Source: Sapria himalayana
Taxonomy: Eukaryota > Streptophyta > Magnoliopsida > Malpighiales > Rafflesiaceae
Length of the DNA stretch: 64,000 nt
Direction of reading: 5' to 3'
Assembly: GCA_029783825.1 (NCBI GenBank)
Contig: JAREIK010002413.1
Coordinates: forward strand, 97,165 to 161,164
Shown piece by piece: positions 41,901 through 53,496 of the stretch. Below the pieces are notes generated by a model that was not told where the DNA came from, did no database searches, and saw only the letters and a program-made list of their open reading frames with translations. How positions within the stretch are numbered: the first letter of the stretch is position 1; each line of letters starts with the position of its first letter. The position numbers and the translations under genes are program-made.

Positions 41901-43570
41901 TTTGAAAATATAATAATTTTAAATTTTTTTTCAAAAGTGAATATAATATTTAGTTATAATAATCATTATATTTATATTTCATATAAATTCAATATAAACA
42001 TTTTTATTGATAATTATTCTAATAATGATTAAAAAATAACTTAATAATCTAATATTAATAAGATAGATATCAATTAAAATATATTTACAAAACCTAAAAT
42101 GATTCAGAAGCAAAGCAAAATATATTACTATATAATAATTTTTTGTTTTAAAATTTCTTTTTCTTTTAAAAAGCTTATCTATATTATTTTGATGAAAAAT
42201 AATTTTTATAAATTATATTTGTGTAACTCATAATTTATTTTGTAATTAATATTTATATAAAAATAAACAAATAAATAATTAAATTTGAATATTTAAACTT
42301 AAAACGAAAAAAAATGAGATTTATTCTTTTTTATTTAGGATAAACCGGTTTAATTAAAATTAGATCTGTCTCACTTATAATTTATTTTATAATTAATATT
42401 TCTATAAAAATAAACTGATAAATAATTAAAATAAAAATTAAAATTATACTGAATAATTAAAATAATTTATTTTGTTCCTCTCTTACCTCTAGAATGATTG
42501 CTAAAGCTCTAACCAAAATAATAGGAGCATTTACTTTATCTCTATTATGTCTCATCATATTTGATGTTGAATCACTGGGCTATCAAAGGTAATTTGACTC
42601 ATGTACGCTAACAGACTAAACCAAAGTTGTACCCCTATGTGTTGAAATAGCTAGTTGTTGAGGATGCTATTTATATTGATTATTGTAATTTCTTCTAAAC
42701 AATCTCTCAAGTACACACTCAAAGCAATTTTTTTTAAAACATAGTTCACCTCTAAAAAACAAACACCTTGTAGCCTATTAGAACAAACTAGCCCTGGGCG
42801 GTTTTAGCAGGGCAAGAAGTATGGGCTCTCTTTCAATCAAGTATCAAAAAATTTATTTTATTGGCATGTCTAAGCCCCTTTTTTATATCCTCATGGGTAT
42901 GAAAAGTATCATTTCTTTCTTTTTATATTCAATGAGTTATGCATACAAGCTCATAATACCCAAAAAGGTGTAAATGAATCAAATTCAAATGTTTAAAAGG
43001 TTTTAATCATTGCTCAAAATATTAGTCTTGCATATTGACACTTGAGGTCACAAATCAAAAGAAAAAGCCATAGTGATATTTCCAATTCCATGAATTTTAG
43101 CTATAGAAAGATATAAAAAGTAGTACTCAAGCTTTAACTATTTCTAGGGTCATGACTTTTTCTCTTAAGGAATATCCAAAGTTACAATCATTGCTAGTGC
43201 AATGACTTTGCAATATAAAGATAAAATGCACAAGCTATGGTCATATCCAATACTGTAACCCAGTATTATAGTGATTAAATATGTATTCATGATCATTCCT
43301 AGCGCCATAACAATATGTTCAATAGAGAGACAAGTTATGGAATATTCTCATCGATATGATTTTGTGTTCTAGAGACAAAATATATAATCATGACCATTGT
43401 TAATGTTGCAATAATCTAAAGCAAGAAAGAGACCGAATCCATAACTCACCCCTTGAGTCATGACTTTGTGTTATATATACAAAAAGATAAATCTGTGACA
43501 TTCCTAAAAGTTGTGAAATTCAATTTAAATTTAACACTTAGTCATTTGATTATAAAAGTACAAAACATGA

Positions 43571-43648
43571 GATTTAGGATTTAGGGTTTATGGATTAGGG
43601 TTATAGTTTATGGGTTAAGGTTAAGGATTTAAAGTTTAGGGTTTATGG
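43571..43648 (+). repeat. Degenerate telomere-like heptamer tract in D2
   Basis: Counterpart of 18157-18234, with units such as TTTAGGA, TTTAGGG, TTTATGG and ATTAGGG in a 7-bp register. It is followed immediately by T7-G-T9 (43649-43665). Confidence 0.75.
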
Positions 43649-44870
43649 TTTTTTTGTTTTTTTTTGGAAAATACACACTTTATTTATCATTTAGGCACAC
43701 GAATTACAAGAGACTAAAAAGCTGACTAATTTAGGCCAGCCCACAAAATCAATGAAACTTAATGATTCTATGCATAAAATGCATAAAAAAACATAATGCC
43801 TAATAATTCCAAGCATACTAATACAACTAAAATCACATGGCATTCCCGGACTTCAGAGTTGGCATTGAGTCATTATGCGCCCTACGTCCTTTCCATTCAA
43901 ATTTGTCCAAGCCTTTTGGAGGAACCTGAATGATGCACCATATTAAAACTATGCAAATATATGATTGTGCATGTGCATGAAACACAGCATCAAGCATTTG
44001 CCTATGTCATTGATATGCAATGAAATACATGTAAAACTAAATACCCATAAATCCAAAAGTCCATATATAAGGCACTTTGGCAATTCATTCTCACCTCTGA
44101 ATTCCATATTCTTTTGCTACAATGATCCTCAAAAGATTATCTCTTGGGTTAGAATGCTTCCTCCTCGAGCTCCAAGAAGTGGTTGTATGTTGCCCCGACA
44201 AAATATCAAAAAATATTCATGCATCGGTGTGCATGTGTGATGAGGTCCATCTCATAGTCTAATTATCTACGCATACAACCAACCTAGAATACAAATAAAA
44301 TTACAAAATGCTATAAAGATGGGTTTTCTGCTCCCGAGAGTTTAGTATCGCCTAATGTGTATTTACAAGTACAAACAAGATTGTGTGTGTGAGTATGTCA
44401 TGTGTTGTCTCTACAAGTACATGGTGCATACAAAGAACAAAATACAAATAAGACTACAAACATAAACTACAAGTTTGAATCTTTTGCTCCCTAGTGGCTG
44501 GTATGGACTCCATTGCTTACTGGCCCTACTTGGTGATGCTTCGGATTTTTCCAGCTCTCCAATTAATCATGGATTAGACACTACTTATGTTGGGCGATGA
44601 TTGGGTGGCCCTCTATGCTGCCTATTAGGGCTAGTGGGACCTACTCCTAACTACTCCTAGGTTTACTCCCACCACTTTGCTCGGTCTCGTCAGTTGTCTT
44701 AATGTTATATTCCCGGCTTGCTAGTGGGGCCCTCTACAAGCTGGTGGCCCATACATCTCGATGCTTCCAGAACATGCTGGCCCCTCTAAATGCTACACCA
44801 AAATGGACAAGAATATGTGCACGTGTGTACTATAGTCCGTCGCTATGTGTGTGTGGTGCAGCAGTATCAG
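43649..44870 (-). other. Possible retroposed minus-strand segment in D2
   Basis: Counterpart of 18235-19512. It begins with a 17-base T-rich run (one G); ACTTTATTTATC just beyond again gives AATAAA on the minus strand. No protein recognised. The poly(T) is longer here than in D1, which could be slippage after duplication. Confidence 0.35.
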
Positions 44871-47800
44871 GATTTAGGAGTTTATTAATTTAAGTATTTA
44901 TGTATTTTGTGGTTTATAGGTTTTATTTAAATAATTAAATAACAAAAAGATTAATTTTATGATTTTTTTCTCATTTTCAAGGTTATAACCATTGAAAAAA
45001 TTATAATTTTTATTTTTTTTTCAAATGTTAATACAATATTTAATTATAATAATCATAAAAATTAAATATCATGTTAATTCAATATAAATAATTTTATTGA
45101 TCGATATTATAATAATGATCATAAAATAGACTAATATATTATTATTAATAAGATAGATATTAATTAAAATATATTTTCATAACCTAAAACAATTCAAAAT
45201 CAAAGTAAAATATATTACTAAATAAAATTTTTTATTTTTAAATTTTTAATTCTTTTTATAAACTTATAAATTTTTTTGATGAAGATAAATTATTTAAATT
45301 ATATTTGACTCATTCATAATTTTATTTTTCAATTAATATTTATATAAAAATAAACTAATAAATAATTAAAATGATATTAAAATTATAATGAATACAAATA
45401 AAAATGATATTTATGATTAATTATTTAGGGTATAACAATTTAATAGTTTAAGTATTTAAGAGTTTAGGAGTTTAGTGATTTAAGTGTTTAGGCATTTAGT
45501 AGTTTATATGTTTTATTTAAATAATGAAATAACCAAAAAATTATTTTTCAAATTTTTTATCAATTTAGATGGTTATAACCTTTATAAATATAATAATTTT
45601 TAAATTTTTTTTCAAATGTGAATACAATATTTAGTTATAATAAACTTAATAATTATATATCATGTATATTAAAAATAAAGAATTTTTTGAATGATATATA
45701 ATAAACTAAATATAACTATAAATATAATAATGATTAAAAAATAAATTAATAAACTTATTGATAGATATTTATATTTTATTTATAAATACTTAAACCTTTA
45801 AAGATGGTTTAAATGTTTAAGTATTCAAGGGTTTTGGGGTTTTGGGGTTTAGGAGTTTAATGATTTAAGTGTTTAGGCATTTAGTTGTTTATAGGTTTTA
45901 TTTAAACAATAAAATAACAAAAAATTTATTTTTGTGATTTTATCTCATTTTCAAAGATGATAACCTTTAAAAATATAATAATTTTTTTATATTTTTCAAA
46001 TGTAAATATAATATTTTATTATTATAATCTTTATAATTATATATCATGTAAATTGAATATAAACAATTTTATTGATAAATATTCTAATAATGATCAAAGA
46101 ATAAAATAATAATCTGTTATTAATAAGATCGATATCAATTAAAATATAATTACAAAACCTAAAATGATTCAGAAGTAAAGCAAAATATATTACTATATAA
46201 TAATTTTTTGTTTTGAAAATTTTTTTATAAAAAAGTTTATCTATAATTTTTTGATGAAAAATAATTTATATAAATTATTTTTCTAGCCCAATTTATTTTT
46301 TAATTAAAATTTATATATAAATAAACAAATAAATAATTAAAATTAATATTTAAAATTATAATGAAAAAAATGAGATTTATTATTTTTTATTTAGGGGTAC
46401 TATTTTAATTTAAATTATATCTGTCTCACTAATAATTTATTTTGTAATTAATATTTTTATAAAAATAAACTAGTAAATAATTAAAATAATAATTTAAAAT
46501 TATATTGAATAAAATTTAAAATGAGATTTTTAAATTATTATTAATGTTTACCAGTTTAATGGTTTAAGTATTTAGAGGTTTTGTCGTTTAAGAGTTTAGT
46601 GATTTATGTTTTTAGGCATTTAGTGATTTATAGGTTTTATTTAAACAATGAAATAACAAAAAAAATATTTTTGATATTTTTTCACATTTTCAAAGGTTAT
46701 AACCTTTGAAAATTTAATAATTTTAAATTTTTTAAAAAATGTTAATATAATATTTAGTAATGATAATCATTATAATTAAATATAATATAAACTAAATATA
46801 AACAATTTTATTGATAGATATGACATCAATTATCAAAAAATAAATTAATATGTTATTATTAATATGATAGATATAAATTAAAATATAATTAAAAAACCTA
46901 AAATGATTCAAAAATAATGTAAAATTTATTACTAAATAATAATTTTTGTTTTTTAGTTTTTTCTTCTTTTTATAAGTTAATATATTTTTTTAATGAAAAA
47001 TAAATTATTTAAATTATATTTGTATCACTCATTATTTATTTATAATTAATATTTCAATATATTATTTAAATTATATTTAAGGTTTACAAGTTTATAGGTT
47101 TAAGTATTTAGGGGATTCGGGGTTTAGGAGTTTAGACATTTATGTGTTTAGGCATTTAATGGTTTATAAGTTTTATTTAAACAATGATATAACAAAAAAA
47201 TTGTTTTGGTTATTCTTTATCATTTTTGAAGGTTATAACCATTGAAAATATAACAATTTTTAAATTTTTTTAATATGTGAATACTATATTTAAGTATGAT
47301 AATCTTAATAATTATATATCATGTATTTTCAATATAAACAATTATATTGATAGATATTCTAATAATTATCAAAAAATAAATAAAAAATCTATTATGAATA
47401 AGATTGATATTACTTAAAATATAATATCAAAACCTAAAATGATTCAAAAGCAAACTAAAATATATTACTTAATAATAATTATTTGTTTTTAAATTTTTAT
47501 GCTTTTTATAAGCATATTTATTTTTTGATGAAACAAAATTTTTATAAATTTTATTTTTAACTCATAATTTATTTTATAATTAATATATATATATAAATAA
47601 AAAACTTAACAATCAAAATTAATTTTTTTAATTATAATGAAAACAAATAAAAATGAGATTTATTAATTATTATTTATGATAAACCGGTTTAAAGATTATC
47701 TATATAGGGGTATCGAGACTTTGTAGTTTAGTGATTTAAGTATTTAGGCATTTAGTTATTTATAGGTTTTATTTAAACAATGAAATAACAAAAAAAAAAA

Positions 47801-47982
47801 TTTCTTTCACATGTTCAAAGGTTATAATCTTTGAAAATATAAAAATTTTAAAACTTTTTTCAAAAGTGAATATAATATTTAGTTATAATAATTATTAAAT
47901 TTATATATCATATAAATTCAATATCAACATTTTTATTGATAAATATTCTAATAATGATCAAAAAATAAATTAATAATCTATT
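44871..47982. repeat. Satellite block 6
   Basis: Resumes in an octamer block exactly as after D1 and carries the same CAA.G/CCATTG palindrome variant (about 44977). It follows D1's right flank closely (compare 20410-20530 with 45770-45860). Later monomers include Q (46590, ~750-bp type), V (47080) and T (47690). The last monomer is cut at ATTAAT (47983-47988), where hAT fragment B begins. No gene. Confidence 0.9.
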
Positions 47983-49163
47983 ATTAATTATTATTATTAT
48001 TTGTCTCAGTCAGTTTTGTTGAGTATTGGTTGTGGTGTTGTGGTTGGGCCGAATGAGTGGGCTAAATGTGTTATAGTCAGTTTTGTAGAGCTTGCTTGTT
48101 TGAAATATTTATATGTATTTTGCTTTAAATATCATATTAATTAATGGCAATGCAGATGGCACAATCCAACGGTAAACAAAAAATACAATAAATTGAAGAT
48201 GATCACATCTCATATGATCAAAGTACTCCTAATTTCAATCATCATCCTTTCACAAACCCTCCTATTATTACGACAGGTTCTTCGATTCCAATTGTTAAAG
48301 AAAGTCAAGGTACATCTGAACCTCAAGCTCATTAAAAGTATAAGTCTGCTATTTGGGAAACTTATAAGATATTAGTTGATTCAGAGAGAAATGAAACTGG
48401 TACGGCAGCTTCTATATGGTGTAGGAAAGAATATTTGGCAAAAAGTGATCAAGGTACTTCGGCTTTATGGAAATACTTGAGAGAGACTTGTAGGAGATTT
48501 CCACACAAAAAAGAATTAATAGAAGCTCACAAAGGTAAAGACAAGTCACAATCTTTGTTGAGTTTCACGAAAAGTACTAGTTCAGAAGATAACAAATTAA
48601 CTTGTTGGCAGTTTGATCAACAACTAGTTAGGGAGGCTTTGGTGAAAATTATCATAAAAGATGAATTACCTTTTTGTTTTGTTGAGAGGGAAGAGTTTAA
48701 GGAGTTTTGTGAGGTTAGTGTGCCTCAATTTAAAATTCCATCTAGGCACTCTATACAGAGAAATTGTTTTTCTTTGTTTGTGAAGGAAAATTAGAAATTA
48801 TTTGATAGCATATCATCTCATTGTTGTAGAGTTTCATTGACTACCAACACTTGTACTAACATTCAAAATTTGTCTTTTATATGTTTGACTATTCAATACA
48901 TTGATTTCAATGGAATATGCATAAAAGGCTTTTGAACTTTTGTGTAATTAAAAGTCATTGTCGAGTTAATATTAGAAATGCTATTGAGTTTTGCATGAAT
49001 GAATGGGTTTGAGAAAGTTGATTTTCATTACTGTTGATAATGCATAAAATAATGATATTGCAGTTGAACAATTGAAAAAAAGGCTTGTGAAGAAAAGTGT
49101 TGTACCTTTGAAAGGCGAGCATTTTCATATGAGATGTTGTGCTCATATCCTAAACTTAATATT
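47983..49163 (+). mobile_element. hAT fragment B, both ends missing
   Basis: Matches copy C from 53334 to about 54508 and copy A from about 10953 to 12130. It lacks both terminal inverted repeats and any target duplication, so it did not arrive by normal hAT transposition. The left junction shares ATTAAT between satellite and element. The right end stops at CATATCCTAAACTTAAT and passes into AT-rich filler that repeats the same phrase. It shares several states with copy C against A (Asn for Asp in the DTW motif, the CAATAAATTG stop), so it probably derives from C's lineage. Confidence 0.88.
48144..49160 (+). pseudogene. hAT transposase fragment, copy B
   Basis: Starts at the same ATG as A and C (ATGGCAATGCAGATGGCAC). 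An in-frame stop follows after 15 codons (AATACAATAA), as in copy C, so this ATG may not be the true start or an upstream exon structure is missing. The BED-finger region runs near 48340-48510, with SAIWETYKILV and then SALWKYLRETC, where the usual His is Tyr. A frame is open over 48435-48794 up to a TAG where copy C has AAG. The DTW motif reads TTNTCTN, so both the catalytic Asp and the Trp are lost. It ends at the HFHMRCCAH region; everything after is absent. Non-functional. Confidence 0.88.
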
Positions 49164-49370
49164 TTAAACAAACTTTTTAAAACATTTTAAAACATTTTAA
49201 AATTAGTTATCCTAAACTTAATATTTCACCACACATAACTTAAACTTAAACATATCCTAAACCTAAAAATATATATCAATATAAACATTTTAAAACTTTT
49301 TTTTTATTAATTATTATAATATTTAGTTTTAATATTTATTTATTCTTATTTAAACAATTAAAAAAGTATT
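49164..49370. other. Filler DNA between hAT fragment B and satellite
   Basis: About 200 bp that fit neither the satellite nor the hAT element. They contain short direct repeats: AAAACATTTT units (49179-49202) and ATCCTAAACTTAATATT at 49209-49225, an exact copy of 49147-49163 at the hAT end, with a partial third copy at 49251 (CATATCCTAAACC). This looks like templated insertion during break repair. Confidence 0.7.
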
Positions 49371-52300
49371 TGAAAATATAAAAATTTTAAAACTATTTTC
49401 AAAAGTGAATACAATATTTAGTTATAATAATTATTAAATCTATATATCATATAAATTTAATATAAATTTTTTTATTGATAAATATTCTAATAATGATCAA
49501 AAAATATATTAATAATCTATTATTAATAAGTTAGATATCAATTAAAAAATAATTATAAATCCTAAAATGATTCAGAAACAAAGCAAAATATATTACTATA
49601 TAATATTTTTTTGTTTATAATTTTTTTCTTCTTTTATTAAGTTTATCTATATTTTTTTGTTGAAAAATAATTTATATAAATTATATTTATATAACTTATA
49701 ATTTATTTTGTAATTAATAGTTCTATAAATTATTTAAATTATATTTAAGGTTTACGAGTTTAAAGGTTTAAGTATTTAAGGGCTTCGGGGTTTAGGAGTT
49801 CAGATATTTATGTATCTTGGCATTTAATGGTTTATAAGTTTTATTTAAACAATGATACGACAAAAAATTTATTTTTGTTATTTTTTCTCATTTTTGAAGG
49901 TTATAAACTTTGAAAATATATCAATTTTTAAATTTTTTTATATGTGAATACTATATTTAGTTATGATAATCTTAATAATTATATATCATGTAAATTCAAT
50001 ATAAATAATTATATTGAAATATATTATATTAATGATCAAAAAATAAATTAATAAACTATTATTAATAAGATAGATATTATTTTAAATATATTTGCAAAAC
50101 ATAAATTTATTCAAAATCAAAGTAAAATATATTACAAAATAATACTTTCATTGATGTTTTGCTTCTTTTTATAAGTTTATATTTTTTGTTATTAAAAGTA
50201 AATTATTTAAATTATATTTTTATTCCTCATAATTAATTTTTAATTTATAATTTTATAAAAATAAACTAATAAATAATTAAAATGAATATTTAAAATTATA
50301 ATGAAAACAAATAAAATAAAGATTTATTATTTATTATTCAGGATATACTAGTATAATTGTTTAAGTATTTAGGTGTTTTGGGGTTTTGTGATTTAAGTGT
50401 TTAGGCCTTTAGTGATTTATAGTTATTATCTAAAGAATTAAAAAACAAAAAATTTAATTTTTTGAATTTTTTTAATTTTTGAAGGTTGTAACCTTTGAAA
50501 ATATAATAATTTTAAATCACTCTAAATGTGAATATTATATTTAGTTATGATAATCTTAATAATTATATATAATGTAACCTAAATATAAATAATTTTATTA
50601 ATATATATTATAATAATAATCAATAAATAAATTAATAAACTAGCCATAATAAGAATGATATAAATTAAAATATAATTGTATAATTTAAATGATTCAAAAT
50701 CAAAATAAGATATATTACTAAATAATAATTTTTTATTTTAAAAATTTTGCCTAATTTTATAAGCATATATATTTTTTTGATGAAAAATAAATTATTTAAA
50801 TTATATCTCTCACTAATAATTTATTTTGTAATTAATATTTCTATAAAAATAAACTGATAAAAAATTAAAAAAAAAATTAAAAATTAAATTGAGATTTCTG
50901 ATTTTATATTAATGTACACCTATTTAATAGTTTAAGTATTTAAATGTTTTGTCATTTAGGAGTTTAGAAATTTAAGTTTTTAGGCATTTAGTAGTTTATA
51001 GGTTTTATTTAAAAAAAAAATAACAAAAAAAAATTTGTAATTTTTTCTCATTTTAATATGTTATAACCTTTGAAAATATAAGAATATTAAATATTTTTTG
51101 AAATGTGAATACAATATTTAGTTATAATAATAATAATAATTATTATATATCATATAAATTAAATATAAATAATTTTATTGATAGAGAATATAATAATGAT
51201 CAAAATTTAAATTAATAAACTATTTATAAAAAGATTGATATTCATTTAAAATATTTACAAAACCCAAATTGATACAAAATTAATGTAAAATATATTACTG
51301 GATAAATATTTTTTATTTTTACTTCTTTTATAAGCGTATATTTTTTTTGATTAAAAATAAATTAATTAAAATATATATGTCGCTCTTATAATTTTATTTG
51401 TAATTAATATTTCTATTAAAATAAACTAATAAATAATTAAAATGAATATTTTAAATTAAATAAATAGAAATAAAAATTAGATTTATTAAATATTAGGTTG
51501 TATATAGAGGTTTAATGGATTATGTATTTAGGCATTTTGAGGTTTAGGAGTTTACTGATTTAACTGTGTATGCATTTAGTGGTTTATAGTTTTTATTAAA
51601 TAAATAAAATAATAAAAAATTTATTTTTATTATTTTTTGATATTTTCAAGGGTACCATTGAAAATATAATAATTTTTAAATTTTTTTTAAGTGTGAATAC
51701 AATATTTAGTTATAATAATCATTATATTTATATATCATATAAATTCAATATAAACAATTTTAATGATAAATATTCTAATAATGATCAAAAAGTAAATTAA
51801 TAATCTTTTATTAATAAGATAGATATCAATTAAAATATAATTACAAAACCTAAAAAGATTCCGAAGAAAAGCAAAATATATTACTATATAATAATTTTTT
51901 GTTTTCAATTTTTTTTTTCTTTTAAAAAGTGTATCAATAATTTTTTGATGAAAAATAATTTATATAAATTATATTTGTCTAACTCAATTTATTTTGTAAT
52001 TAATATTTATATATAAATAAACAAATAAATAATTAAAATGAATATTTAAAATTTTAAGGAAAAAAAATGAGATTTATTATTTATTATTTAGGGATACCAG
52101 TTTAATTTAAATTAGATCCATCTCACTAATAATTTATTTTGTTATTTATATTTCTATAAAATAAATTGATAAATAATTAAAATAAAAATTTAAAATTATA
52201 CTGAATAAAAATTAAAATGAGATTTATGATTTATTATTAATGTATACCAGTTTAATGATTTAAGTATTTAGAGCTTTATCGCTAGGAATTTAGCTAAATT

Positions 52301-52910
52301 TATGTTTTTAGGCTTTTAGTGGTTTATAGGTTTTATTTATAAAACTTAAATAACAAAAAAAATTTCTATAATTTTTTATCATTTTCATAGGTTATAACAT
52401 TTGAAAATATAATAATATTTAAAATTTTTTGAAATTTTAATATAATATTTTGTTATAATAATATTAATAATTATATATCATATAAATTTAATATAAATAA
52501 TTTTATTGATAGATATTATAATAATGATCAAAAAATAAATTTATAAACTATTAATATTAAGATAGATATTAATTAAAAAATATTAACAAAACCCAAATTG
52601 ATTCAAAATTAAAGTAACTTATATTACTTGATAATAATTTTTAATTTTTAAATTTATACTTCTTTTATAAGCGTATATTTTTATTAGATAAATAATATAT
52701 TATTTAAATTATATTTGTACCACTTATAATTTATTTTGTAATAAATATTTCTAAATAAATACACTAATAAATAATTAAAATGAATAATTAAAAATATAAT
52801 AAATAGCAATAAAAATTAGATTTATTAATTATTAAGTAGTATTTAGCGGTTTAATGGTTTATGTATTAAGGTATTATGGGGTTTTGGAGTTTACTGATTT
52901 AACTTTATAT
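49371..52910. repeat. Satellite block 7
   Basis: Starts in the right arm of a palindrome (TTGAAAATAT) with the left arm missing. The first 157 bp repeat the last 158 bp of block 6 (47831-47988). Then follow V (49750), W (50340), Q (50950), R (51490), Q (52270, ~750-bp type) and R (52840), the same order as before hAT copy A. No gene. Confidence 0.9.
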
Positions 52911-52918
52911 GTGTCTAG
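52911..52918. repeat. Left target-site duplication of hAT copy C (degenerate)
   Basis: GTGTCTAG, against GCATTTAG at 56606-56613. Three of eight positions differ, so on its own this is weak; it is supported by copy A, where the same boundary has only one difference. Confidence 0.65.
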
Positions 52919-52966
52919 TAGGGATGCTCATGGGACTCGGAGATTCGCGACCTGACCCGAAGTCTT

Positions 52967-52985
52967 GTCCCGAAAGAATCGGGTC
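52967..52985. promoter_or_regulatory. Subterminal inverted repeat of hAT copy C
   Basis: GTCCCGA-AAGAA-TCGGGTC: one mismatch between the arms relative to copy A. Same distance from the end as in A. A transposase-binding role is inferred from Ac-like elements, not shown. Confidence 0.5.
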
Positions 52986-53496
52986 TGAGAAAAATCCGTT
53001 GACTTTGACTTTTCCCATCCCATTCTGTCGCGTATTTTTTCTTTTGGGATGGTTCCGGATCTTAAGCAATATCTATCCCGAGAACCATCCCATCCTAAAA
53101 AACCTATACTAAAACCAAGAATATATATATATAACATGAAGATACCACCAATTGTGCTGCTGGCCATCCAATTCCGATGCACCAATTGCTGTTCCGAGGA
53201 GTTCCAGACCACCTCACGCCGTTCCAGTCATGTTCAGTTAGGTCCAGCGATTGTCCGTCGCACTTCTAGTTGCCTCAACAATGTCTCAGATGCCACCAGC
53301 CTTTTGCTTTGTTTTTCTGACGATAACTGAGTGATTAATTATTATTATTATGTGCCTCAGTCAGTTTTGTTGAGTATTGGTTGTGGTGTTAAGGTTCGGC
53401 CGAATGAGTGGGCTGAATGTGTTACAGTCAATTTTTGTAGAGCTTGCTTGTTTGAAATATTTATATGTATTTATGCTTAACATATCTTATTAATTA

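Larger units (their letters stand above)
22489..42474. repeat. Satellite block 5 (largest, ~20 kb)
   Basis: About 34 monomers without any insertion. The first part repeats the order after LTR copy 1: Q (22520), S (23090), T (23690), U (24300), W (24850), Q (25490), R (26040). Here U runs into a V-type palindrome region through a deletion at about 24420. Then follow Q (26830), R (27390), Q (28190), V (28610), W (29210) and further monomers, S (32440), T (33050), Q (33840), R (34400), U (35610), V (36140), R (36730), R (37980), Q (38770), V (39270), W (39870) and S (41740). Truncated monomers lie at about 30120, 31447 and 41105. No gene, RNA gene or transposon seen. Confidence 0.92.
42475..44870. 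mobile_element. Unclassified insertion D2, copy of D1 (2.40 kb)
   Basis: Collinear with D1 from the CTCTAGAATGATT start to the GCAGTATCAG end, with the same satellite junctions on both sides, so it is a duplicate and not a second insertion. It lacks about 75 bp relative to D1 (the stretch around 18945-19020 in D1). Sequence drift is spread over its whole length with no conserved coding frame apparent. Identity as a mobile element is not proven. Confidence 0.6.

Noticed and set aside
47983..49163. Fragment B as a third independent hAT insertion
   Set aside because: No terminal inverted repeats and no 8-bp duplication; the junctions are microhomology and filler, so it is a captured piece.
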